5,253 nt of DNA, from contig JBPCWY010000076.1 of the NCBI GenBank assembly GCA_051009035.1, forward strand, positions 1-5,253. Reading direction: 5' to 3'. Source of the stretch: Persebacter sp051009035. GTDB taxonomy: Bacteria > Pseudomonadota > Gammaproteobacteria > Tethybacterales > Persebacteraceae. Under the pieces are notes generated by a model. That model was given only the letters and a program-made list of their open reading frames with translations. It did not search any database and had not been told where the DNA came from. This document shows positions 1 to 5,042 of this stretch, piece after piece; position 1 is the stretch's first letter; each line of letters opens with the position of its first letter. The position numbers and the translations under genes are program-made.

Positions 1-195
1 CCCGGATTTATCGCCACCGACATGACGGCGGATTTGCCGGAATCGGCGCGCGAAAAAATCACCGCCCAAATTCCGGCGGGGCGCATCGGCAAGCCCGAAG
101 AAATCGCCGCCGCCGCCCTCTTTTTGGCGTCCGATGCGGCGTCTTACATCACCGGACACACGCTGCATGTCAACGGCGGTTTGCGGGCGGGATAA
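1..195 (+). CDS. fabG: 3-oxoacyl-[acyl-carrier-protein] reductase, C-terminal part (5' end outside window)
   Basis: Partial gene: the frame is open from base 1 and stops at TAA 193-195, giving 64 residues. FabG is an NADPH-dependent short-chain dehydrogenase that reduces 3-oxoacyl-ACP in the cytosolic type II fatty acid elongation cycle. The fragment starts with PGFIATDMT, the conserved segment after the catalytic region. It continues with PAGRIGKPEEIA and ALFLASDAASYITG and ends with HTLHVNGGLRAG, the usual FabG C-terminus, so the 3' end is intact. The Rossmann motif and the Ser-Tyr-Lys catalytic residues lie outside the window and cannot be checked. Another SDR is possible, but the match along the whole tail to canonical FabG is close. 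In many proteobacteria acpP follows fabG directly; here it does not. Confidence 0.87.
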   Translation, partial: PGFIATDMTADLPESAREKITAQIPAGRIGKPEEIAAAALFLASDAASYITGHTLHVNGGLRAG

Positions 196-240
196 TTTTT
201 GGAATGATTTGGGCGGAATTTTTTGGCATTTTCGCGCGGA

Positions 241-262
241 TTTTGTCCGTTTTTGGACAAAA
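241..262. other. Perfect hairpin downstream of fabG
   Basis: TTTTGTCC (241-248) and GGACAAAA (255-262) form a perfect 8-bp stem with a 6-nt loop, 46 nt after the fabG stop. No T-run follows directly, so it is not a textbook terminator. It may protect the 3' end of the fabG message or act with the next hairpin. Confidence 0.4.
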
Positions 263-267
263 CACAG

Positions 268-298
268 CGGAAATTAATCTTTCCGTTGCGTTGTTTTT
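268..298 (+). terminator. Weak terminator candidate after fabG
   Basis: CGGAAA (268-273) pairs with TTTCCG (280-285) across a 6-nt loop, and five T follow at 294-298. The T-run is eight bases from the stem and the stem is short, so termination here is only a possibility. It is the only hairpin followed by a T-run between the fabG stop and the next repeat element. Confidence 0.28.
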
Positions 299-332
299 CC
301 AAAAAATAGTGTAAGTTTTCCGAAATTTAGTG

Positions 333-369
333 CGTCAGACGCTCCCGACAAATGTCAGGGGCGAGAATG
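333..369 (+). repeat. Hairpin repeat, copy A (direct copy of 1141-1177)
   Basis: This 37-nt stretch matches 1141-1177 at 35 of 37 positions in the same orientation, 808 bp apart. The core is an imperfect palindrome, arms GCTCCCGACA (341-350) and TGTCAGGGGC (353-362). It is preceded by CGTCAGAC and followed by GAGAATG and a T-rich stretch. The two differences from the other copy produce one T-G wobble and one A-C mismatch, so this copy has decayed slightly. It lies between fabG and the lipoprotein promoter. Confidence 0.8.
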
Positions 370-440
370 CTTTTATTTTGGCGGCGGCGGGCAGATTTTG
401 CAGTTTTTTTGCCCGAAAATTTGGTTTGGCGGAAATCGGG

Positions 441-446
441 TATAAT
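441..446 (+). promoter_or_regulatory. Promoter -10 box for the lipoprotein-NIPSNAP pair
   Basis: A consensus TATAAT lies 43 nt before the lipoprotein start. No good -35 box stands 16-18 nt upstream; the best TTG-type hexamer, TTGGTT at 421-426, is only 14 nt away. A T7 tract (404-410) followed by GAAAATT lies upstream, an arrangement shared with the promoter at 1205. Confidence 0.55.
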
Positions 447-448
447 TT

Positions 449-470
449 CGCTAACCGCCAACTTTTAGCG
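449..470. promoter_or_regulatory. Inverted repeat at the expected transcription start
   Basis: CGCTAA (449-454) and TTAGCG (465-470) are perfect 6-bp arms around a 10-nt spacer, just after the -10 box and before the ribosome site. It could be a repressor operator or a small 5'-UTR hairpin. Only the symmetry is seen; no regulator is encoded nearby. Confidence 0.35.
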
Positions 471-489
471 GCGGAAAAGGAGAAATCCA

Positions 490-654
490 ATGAAAACAGA
501 AATCAGAGCCGTTTTGTTTACGCTTTTCACCGCCGCGATGGTGGGATGCGCGGATAAGCAGCAGACATTTAAAGGAATTCCATATGCTGGCGGAGATGTG
601 TGCGAATGGGCTAAAAAGAATCTTGCGGCTTTGGCAAGAAGAAGTAAGTCATGA
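490..654 (+). CDS. Small predicted lipoprotein (54 aa), unknown function
   Basis: An AAGGAG ribosome site at 477-482 sits 7 nt before the ATG at 490, and the frame runs to TGA at 652-654. The protein has a short N-region with Lys2 and Arg6, a hydrophobic stretch around residues 7-18 (AVLFTLFTAAMV) and a lipobox-like M-V-G-C with Cys20. This predicts cleavage and lipidation by the Lgt/LspA pathway; Met at -3 is less usual than Leu. The mature part would be only 35 residues, with a second Cys at 38 and a basic tail (LARRSKS). I recognise no family. The stop overlaps the next start (ATGA), so the two genes are probably translationally coupled. Three of six Lys codons are AAG, unlike the flanking genes. 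It may be a genuine small envelope lipoprotein or the truncated start of a longer one. Confidence 0.6.
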   Translation: MKTEIRAVLFTLFTAAMVGCADKQQTFKGIPYAGGDVCEWAKKNLAALARRSKS

Positions 655-968
655 TCTCTTGCACAGTCAGATACGAAATTGACCCGGACAAACTCCCTGA
701 GTTTGAAGCCTATGCACGGTTTTGGCTGCGCAAGGTCCCAGAATTGGGTGGCGTACATCACGGCTATCATTTGCCTTTTGAAGGGCCCAACGACATTGCG
801 TACTGCCATTTTTCTTTCGACAGCTTGGCAGATTACGAAGCCTATCGCGCGCGGATGTGGGATGATCAAGAATGCTTGGACGCATACGAAGTCGCAAAGT
901 CTAATAAGTGCATCTTGCGGTATGACCGCAGCTTTACGCGCCCCATCATGCCAAACACGGACGCCTAA
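651..968 (+). CDS. NIPSNAP-family protein
   Basis: The 105-aa product fits the small bacterial NIPSNAP family (alpha/beta-barrel fold, ferredoxin-like, usually dimeric). It begins with the strand ISCTVRYEIDPDKLPEFEAYARFW, has the GGVHHGYHLPFEG segment near residues 33-45, then IAYCHFSFDSLADYEAYRARM, and ends with CILRYDRSFTRP, as in many annotated NIPSNAP proteins of about 100 residues. There is no signal peptide, so it is likely cytosolic. The biochemical role of bacterial members is not settled. The ATG at 651 lies inside the upstream stop codon (ATGA) and has only a purine-rich AAGAAG upstream, consistent with translational coupling to the lipoprotein gene. Three of four Lys codons are AAG, whereas the flanking genes use AAA almost exclusively, suggesting separate ancestry. 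Confidence 0.85.
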   Translation: MISCTVRYEIDPDKLPEFEAYARFWLRKVPELGGVHHGYHLPFEGPNDIAYCHFSFDSLADYEAYRARMWDDQECLDAYEVAKSNKCILRYDRSFTRPIMPNTDA

Positions 969-1027
969 GCGAACGATGCAAGACATTTCCCACATAATCG
1001 CTAACAGCTTGGCTTTTTGCCCTGTCT

Positions 1028-1177
1028 TTCTCGCCCCCGACATTTGTCGGGGGCGTTTCTACCCCGCCGCAGTTTACTGCGGCAGTGACCGTATTTTAAG
1101 ACGGTAAATTACAGTCAGTGGCGAAGTAAAACTTCGTCGCCGTCAGACGCCCCCGACAAATGTCGGGGGCGAGAATG
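1028..1177. repeat. Five-hairpin intergenic element with 29-bp terminal inverted repeats (contains repeat copies B and C)
   Basis: Positions 1028-1056 and 1147-1175 are perfect inverted copies of 29 bp, each containing a 22-nt near-perfect palindrome with arms GCCCCCGACA and TGTCGGGGGC (1033-1054 and 1149-1170). Between them are three unrelated hairpins: GCCGCAGT/ACTGCGGC (1066-1083), ACCGT/ACGGT (1088-1105) and CGAAGT/ACTTCG (1122-1136). The right end (1141-1177) matches the single repeat at 333-369 at 35 of 37 positions. It encodes no convincing protein. It resembles a REP/BIME- or MITE-like element; no target-site duplication is obvious. Eight T (1179-1186) follow the right end. Confidence 0.75.
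1032..1060 (+). terminator. Probable terminator of the lipoprotein-NIPSNAP transcript
   Basis: The left palindrome of the repeat element forms a GC-rich stem of about 11 bp with a tiny loop, followed by TTTCT at 1056-1060, 63 nt after the NIPSNAP stop. The U-tract is short, so termination may be partial. It is symmetrical enough to affect transcription from either side. Confidence 0.45.
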
Positions 1178-1204
1178 GTTTTTTTTCGGCGCGAAAAATT
1201 GCGG

Positions 1205-1210
1205 TATAAT
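1205..1210 (+). promoter_or_regulatory. Promoter -10 box for the HD-domain gene
   Basis: TATAAT lies 44 nt before the HD start codon and 27 nt after the right end of the repeat element. A T8 tract (1179-1186) and GAAAAATT precede it. The -35 position (about 1182-1187) reads TTTTTC, a poor match, so the T/A-rich DNA may serve as an UP-like element or an activator may be needed. Confidence 0.55.
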
Positions 1211-1254
1211 GCGGAGTATTAAAAACAACGCCGAAAAGGGCGGGAGGCAAAAAC

Positions 1255-1806
1255 ATGGAAACGGTATCTTTTACCCAAATGAAAGACGGCACGCGCGAAG
1301 ATTACGAACTCTTGGAGCGGCTGGAAGCGGAATACGCAAAAGGGTTGCCAGAGCGGCTGCTGGACGCGCTGCGCAAATTGGCGGATTCGCTGGGCGGCTA
1401 CCAAGTATCGCGGCTGGAACACTCCCTCCAATCGGCGACCCGCGCGCACGCCGCCGGCGAACCGGACGAAGTCGTCGTCGCCGCATTGCTGCACGACATC
1501 GGGGACGAACTCGCGCCCTATTCGCACAGCGAAATGGCGGCGGCGGTGTTGCGCCCGTATGTTTCGGACAAAACTTATTGGATTGTAAAATACCACGGCG
1601 TTTTCCAAATGTATTATTACGCGCACTTGACCGGCGGCGACCAAAACGCGCGCGACCGGTTCCGCGACAATCCGTGGTTTGAAGACGCCGTCCGTTTTTG
1701 CGAAGAATACGACCAAAATTGTTTTGACCCGGCATTCCAATCCAAACCGCTGGAATTTTTTGAACCAATGGTGCGCCGCGTATTTTCCGGCGCGCCAAAA
1801 GTTTAA
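1255..1806 (+). CDS. HD-domain metalloprotein, predicted phosphohydrolase or diiron oxygenase (PhnZ/MIOX-like)
   Basis: The 183-aa product starts at ATG 1255, with GGGAGG at 1242-1247 as ribosome site, 7 nt away. It carries the HD metal-binding pattern: His56 in SRLEHSLQ, His80-Asp81 in ALLHDIGD, His91 in PYSHSE, His114 in KYHGVFQ and a candidate late Asp at 153 in EEYDQN. The first-His to HD spacing is 24 residues, as I recall for PhnZ (His34 to His58-Asp59), and GGYQVSRLEHSLQ resembles the PhnZ entry segment. Proteins of this type are usually annotated as predicted HD phosphohydrolases; PhnZ and myo-inositol oxygenase use the same scaffold with a mixed-valent diiron site for C-P or C-C cleavage. 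Hydrolase or oxygenase cannot be decided from sequence. There is no signal peptide or membrane segment. It appears monocistronic, with its own promoter and terminator. Confidence 0.85.
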   Translation: METVSFTQMKDGTREDYELLERLEAEYAKGLPERLLDALRKLADSLGGYQVSRLEHSLQSATRAHAAGEPDEVVVAALLHDIGDELAPYSHSEMAAAVLRPYVSDKTYWIVKYHGVFQMYYYAHLTGGDQNARDRFRDNPWFEDAVRFCEEYDQNCFDPAFQSKPLEFFEPMVRRVFSGAPKV

Positions 1807-1824
1807 GAAAGTTTTTTGGCATGC

Positions 1825-1916
1825 AAGGCGGCGGACGGCGCGTTTTTTTTCGCTCCCAAAAATATACGGGAGCGGAAAAATATTAAACCGCCCCGCCGCC
1901 CCGCCGTTTATTTTTT
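1825..1916 (+). terminator. Nested-hairpin terminator after the HD gene
   Basis: CGGCGG (1829-1834) can pair with CCGCCG (1901-1906), and CGGCG (1836-1840) with CGCCG (1894-1898), leaving a small A x CC internal loop. The arms enclose a second hairpin: CGCTCCC (1851-1857) with GGGAGCG (1868-1874), extended by flanking T and A runs to about 13 bp (1845-1880). The outer stem is followed at once by a T-rich tract, 1907-1916, as in an intrinsic terminator. It begins about 20 nt after the HD stop. The complementarity is seen; folding and termination are inferred. Confidence 0.5.
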
Positions 1917-1931
1917 CTTGCATCCCGCAAG
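1917..1931. other. Small perfect hairpin in AT-rich spacer
   Basis: CTTGC (1917-1921) and GCAAG (1927-1931) pair perfectly around a 5-nt loop, directly after the T-tract of the preceding terminator. The rest of the spacer to 2040 is pyrimidine-rich on this strand and shows no coding potential. It includes one more CCCC/GGGG hairpin at 1976-1989. Confidence 0.35.
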
Positions 1932-2047
1932 CGCTTTATTAAATATAACTTTCTTTTTTTCTTTCCCCTTGATTTCCCCAAAAACGGGGTTCCCGCCGCT
2001 ATTGTTAAAAAATAGGTTCCGGGCGGCATATTTGCGGCAATAACTAA

Positions 2048-2053
2048 TATAAT
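2048..2053 (+). promoter_or_regulatory. Promoter -10 box for the dehydrogenase-xth-MFS operon
   Basis: TATAAT stands 38 nt before the ATG at 2091, in the AT-rich end of the spacer. No convincing -35 hexamer is found at 16-18 nt. Confidence 0.5.
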
Positions 2054-2060
2054 CCTTTTT

Positions 2061-2074
2061 AAATTCTGGAATTT
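2061..2074. promoter_or_regulatory. Possible operator overlapping the transcription start
   Basis: AAATTC (2061-2066) and GAATTT (2069-2074) are perfect 6-bp inverted arms separated by 2 nt. They lie 8-21 nt after the -10 box, just before the ribosome site. The position suits a repressor site, but a chance AT-rich palindrome is also possible. Confidence 0.3.
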
Positions 2075-2090
2075 GGGGAAAGGAAACGCC

Positions 2091-3047
2091 ATGAAAATCG
2101 GATTTATCGGGCTGGGGAATGTCGGGAGCAAGCTTGCCGGAAGTTTGCTGCGCAACGGGCATGCGCTGTCCGTGCATGAATTGAATAAGGACGCGGCGCA
2201 AGCGTTGTTGGACGGGGGCGCGCAGTGGGCGGAATCGCCCAAAGCGGCGGCGGCGGGCGCGGAAATGCTGATTACCTGCCTGCCTTCGCCGGCGGCGAGC
2301 GCGGAAGTGATGGAATCCGCCGAAGGCGTTTTGGCGGGACTCGCGCCCGGCGCGATTTGGGGCGAGATGAGCACGACGGACGAAGCGGAAGTGCGGCGGC
2401 TCGGCGAAAAAGTGCGCGCCCAAAACGCCGATGCGCTGGATTGCCCGGTATCGGGCGGCTGCCACCGCGCCGCAACCGGCAACATTTCCATTTTTGCCGG
2501 CGGGCGGCGCGAAACTTTTGAACGCGCCCTCCCCGCTTTTTGCGCGATGGGGCGGCGCGTTTTGCATACCGGCGAACTCGGCTCCGCTTCCGTGTTAAAA
2601 GTGGCGACCAATTTTCTCGCCACGGCGAATCTCGTTTCGCTGTGCGAGGCATTAACAACATGCAAAATGGCGGGCATGGATTTGGCGACAACTTACGAAG
2701 CGTTCCGCATTTCTTCGGGCAATTCTTTTGTCCACGAAACGGAAAGCCAGGTAATTCTTAACGGCAGCCGCGACATTAATTTTACGATGGATTTGGTGGT
2801 GAAAGATATTTCGCTGTTCCAGAAAATCGCCGAAAAAAATAATGTCCCGCTGGAATTGTCGCCGCTGCTCGTGCAAATTTTTCGGGACGCCGAAAAACGC
2901 TACGGCGCGCGCGAATGGTCGCCGAATATTATCCGCCGTCTGGAAGACGCCTGCAAAGTTAAAATAACCGCCGAAGGTTTTCCGGCGGAAATCACCGACG
3001 ACGAACCCGAAGAACCCGGCGCGGAAATTACGCCGCGCGGAAAATAA
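2091..3047 (+). CDS. NAD(P)-dependent beta-hydroxyacid dehydrogenase (3-hydroxyisobutyrate dehydrogenase / tartronate semialdehyde reductase family)
   Basis: The ATG at 2091 is chosen because AAAGGAAA (2080-2086) precedes it closely and MKIGFIGLGNVG is the standard family N-terminus; a TTG at 2073 would add six residues but has no ribosome site. The 318-aa product has the Rossmann motif G7-x-G9-x-x-G12, an acidic Glu30 after the second strand (suggesting NAD rather than NADP), the substrate loop D117-CPVSGG, catalytic Lys170 with Asn174 in SASVLKVATN, and the C-terminal helical domain with Lys238-Asp239. These enzymes oxidise beta-hydroxyacids or reduce the semialdehydes in the cytosol; the substrate is not readable here. 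An acidic tail (about residues 298-311, DDEPEEPG) extends beyond the usual length of about 290-300. It is the first gene of a tight run: xth starts 21 nt after its stop. Confidence 0.88.
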   Translation: MKIGFIGLGNVGSKLAGSLLRNGHALSVHELNKDAAQALLDGGAQWAESPKAAAAGAEMLITCLPSPAASAEVMESAEGVLAGLAPGAIWGEMSTTDEAEVRRLGEKVRAQNADALDCPVSGGCHRAATGNISIFAGGRRETFERALPAFCAMGRRVLHTGELGSASVLKVATNFLATANLVSLCEALTTCKMAGMDLATTYEAFRISSGNSFVHETESQVILNGSRDINFTMDLVVKDISLFQKIAEKNNVPLELSPLLVQIFRDAEKRYGAREWSPNIIRRLEDACKVKITAEGFPAEITDDEPEEPGAEITPRGK

Positions 3048-3068
3048 TTTAATGCAAAGGATAACGCC

Positions 3069-3848
3069 ATGAAAATCGCCGCTTGGAATGTCAATTCCGT
3101 CCGCGCCCGCCTGCCGCATGTGCTGGAATATCTTTCCCAATCCGCGCCCGATATTTTGTTGCTGCAAGAAACAAAAACCGCGGATGAAACTTTTCCGTTT
3201 GCGGAATTGCAAGACGCCGGTTATGAAACCGCGCACTACGGGCAAAAATCTTACAACGGCGTGGCAATCGTCAGCCGCCTGCCGCTTTCCGATATTGTCA
3301 AGGGAATGCCAAACCGCCCCAAAGACGAACAGGCGCGCGTTATCGCGGCGACCGTGGAATATGCGGGCGCGCCGTTGCGCGCGGTTTCGGTATACGCGCC
3401 GAACGGGCAAAATTTGGAATCGGAAAAATACGAATACAAATTGGAATGGTATAAAGATTTTTGCGATTACCTCGGCGATGCAAAAGAAAAATACGGCGCG
3501 GCGGCGGCGGGCGGCGATTACAATATCGCCCCGGCGGACGCAGATATTTACGACGCCGCAGAATGGGGCGAAGAAGTATTGGCGTCCCCGCCGGAACGCG
3601 CCGCGCTTAATAAAATATTCGCCGAAGGTTTTTACGACGCGCACCGGTTGTTTGACCAGCCCGAAAAAAGTTTCTCGTGGTGGGACTACCGCGCCGCGGC
3701 GTTTCGCCGCAACCGCGGCGTCCGCATAGATTTAATTTTAGTGTCCGCCGCGCTCAAAAATAAATGCGCCGCTTGCGCGCCGGACCCCGCGCCGCGCGGC
3801 TGGGAACGCCCCTCCGACCATGCGCCCGTAATTGCCGCATTTAAATAA
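3069..3848 (+). CDS. xth: Exodeoxyribonuclease III (AP endonuclease)
   Basis: The start at ATG 3069 has AAAGGA upstream (3056-3061). The 259-aa product is close to the usual length of the ExoIII/APE1 family. It cuts abasic sites and degrades 3' ends of duplex DNA in base-excision repair, using Mg2+. Visible catalytic motifs in order: Asn7 in AAWNVNS, Glu34 in LLQETK, YNGVAIVSR (62-70), Tyr109 in VYAPNG, Asp150 and Asn152 in GGDYN, FSWWDYR (202-208), Asp221 in VRIDLIL and Asp250-His251 in PSDHAP. All key residues are present, so it should be active. GGDYN replaces the commoner GGDFN, a mild change. It shares an apparent operon with the dehydrogenase before it and the MFS gene 7 nt after it, although a repair function is unrelated to either. 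Confidence 0.95.
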   Translation: MKIAAWNVNSVRARLPHVLEYLSQSAPDILLLQETKTADETFPFAELQDAGYETAHYGQKSYNGVAIVSRLPLSDIVKGMPNRPKDEQARVIAATVEYAGAPLRAVSVYAPNGQNLESEKYEYKLEWYKDFCDYLGDAKEKYGAAAAGGDYNIAPADADIYDAAEWGEEVLASPPERAALNKIFAEGFYDAHRLFDQPEKSFSWWDYRAAAFRRNRGVRIDLILVSAALKNKCAACAPDPAPRGWERPSDHAPVIAAFK

Positions 3849-3855
3849 ACGCCGC

Positions 3856-5037
3856 ATGTGGCGCGCAGTCGCTTTCGGTTTTTTGTTAAACCTGTCTTCC
3901 GCTTTCGGGCAGACGCATTTTATTTCGCTGTTTAACGCGCAGCTGCGCGCCGCGTTTGAATTAAGCCACGGCGCGGTCGGCGTGTTGTATTCGGCGGCAA
4001 CTTTGGCGAGCGCGGCGGTGTTGCCGTGGGCGGGAAAACTGATTGACGATTCCGATTTGCGAAAATACGCGGCGGCGGTAATTTTCGGGCTGGGCGCGGC
4101 GGCGCTTTCATTGTCTTTTGCCGAAGCGGCGTGGCAGCTTGTCGCGGCGTTTTTTATGCTCCGCCTTTTCGGGCAGGGTTTGTCTTCGCACACGGGATTT
4201 ACAACTACCGCGCGGCTTGCCGTCCGCGCGCGCGGCAAATCGTTAAGCATCGCCGGACTCGGCATGAGCATCGGCGAAGCAATTGCGCCGCCGCTTGTCG
4301 CGTTCGCCCTTTTGTATTTGGAATGGCGCGGCGTTTGGCGCGGCGCGGCGTTGGTGCAATTTGTTTTTGTCATGCTGCTCGCGCAGATGCTGTTGCGCGG
4401 CATGCCGCATTTGCCGCCCCCGGCGGACGATTCGGCGGCGGCAAAAAACGGTTCTTGGACGCGCGCGCAAGTATTGCGCGATGCGCGTTTTTGGCTTGCC
4501 GCGCCGGCGTTGTTCGCCCCGCCGCTGGTGATTACCGCGCTGTTTTTTCACCAATACAGTTTGGCGGAATACAAAAATACGGGTTTTGCCGCGTGGACGG
4601 CGGGCGTGGCGGCGTATTCCGCCGGTTCGGTTTGCGCGTCTTTGGCGGCGGGCGTATTAGTGGATAAATTCGGCGGCGCGCAAATCGTCCGCTGGATTTT
4701 ATTGCCGTTAATTGCGGCGGTCTTGCTGCCGGTATGGGCGGATTTTCCCGGCTTGTCTTTCGCGTATTACGCATTCATGGGAATAAGCGCGGGCATCGGC
4801 GTATCGTCCGTCAACGCGTTATGGGTGGAAATATACGGCAAAGCGCACTTAGGCGCAGTGCGCGCATTAGCGCATTCTTTCGTCGTATTATTTTCAGCGG
4901 CGGGCCCCGCCGCCTACGGCGCATTGCTGGACGCGGGAATATCGTGGGCAAATATTTTATTGCTAACGGCGGCATGGCTCGCAATAGCCGCGGCGGTATT
5001 GCGCGCCGTCCCGCTGGAATTCCGCGCGCCGAAGTGA
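3856..5037 (+). CDS. MFS transporter
   Basis: The 393-aa hydrophobic protein has the length and 12-segment layout of the major facilitator superfamily. Segments start around residues 4-25, 39-58, 71-89 and 91-108. A central hydrophilic loop (about 184-210, PPPADDSAAAKNGSW) separates the halves, and the second half resumes at 212. A degenerate motif A follows helix 2 (GKLIDDSDLRK, 60-70), and a second copy lies in the C-half (AGVLVDKFGG, 265-274). The segment ALWVEIYGKAHLGAVRALAHS (321-341) is typical of MFS_1 proteins of the monocarboxylate/oxalate-like type. It moves a small solute across the inner membrane; substrate and direction are unknown. ATG 3856 is taken as start. A TTG at 3832, inside the xth end, would add eight residues including a basic LNKRR that fits the positive-inside rule. 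Neither start has a ribosome site, so coupling to xth is likely. Confidence 0.85.
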   Translation: MWRAVAFGFLLNLSSAFGQTHFISLFNAQLRAAFELSHGAVGVLYSAATLASAAVLPWAGKLIDDSDLRKYAAAVIFGLGAAALSLSFAEAAWQLVAAFFMLRLFGQGLSSHTGFTTTARLAVRARGKSLSIAGLGMSIGEAIAPPLVAFALLYLEWRGVWRGAALVQFVFVMLLAQMLLRGMPHLPPPADDSAAAKNGSWTRAQVLRDARFWLAAPALFAPPLVITALFFHQYSLAEYKNTGFAAWTAGVAAYSAGSVCASLAAGVLVDKFGGAQIVRWILLPLIAAVLLPVWADFPGLSFAYYAFMGISAGIGVSSVNALWVEIYGKAHLGAVRALAHSFVVLFSAAGPAAYGALLDAGISWANILLLTAAWLAIAAAVLRAVPLEFRAPK

Positions 5038-5042
5038 TTTTC

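Noticed and set aside
330..557. 75-aa + frame over the repeat and lipoprotein promoter
   Set aside because: It spans the hairpin repeat, the -10 box and the ribosome site of the lipoprotein gene, has no ribosome site of its own and resembles no protein.
574..586. GGAATTCCATATG, identical to the common EcoRI/NdeI primer tail, inside the lipoprotein gene
   Set aside because: It could suggest a cloning artefact, but the frame continues naturally on both sides with no vector sequence, so chance is the simpler explanation.
1137..1150. GCCGTCAGACGC as a Neisseria-type DNA uptake sequence
   Set aside because: It differs from the known uptake decamers and from their reverse complement, and occurs only as part of the hairpin repeat.
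333..1177. CRISPR array, or integron attC sites
   Set aside because: There are only three repeat copies, in mixed orientation with irregular spacing and no spacer pattern. No convincing paired attC core sites bound the genes and no integrase is present.
1883..2677. 264-aa frame on the minus strand
   Set aside because: It lies antisense to the clear dehydrogenase gene and the AT-rich spacer. GC-rich codons create long shadow frames here, and it has no recognisable domain.
2652..3644. 330-aa frame on the minus strand
   Set aside because: It is antisense to the dehydrogenase and xth, both fully supported by catalytic motifs; it is an artefact of codon bias.
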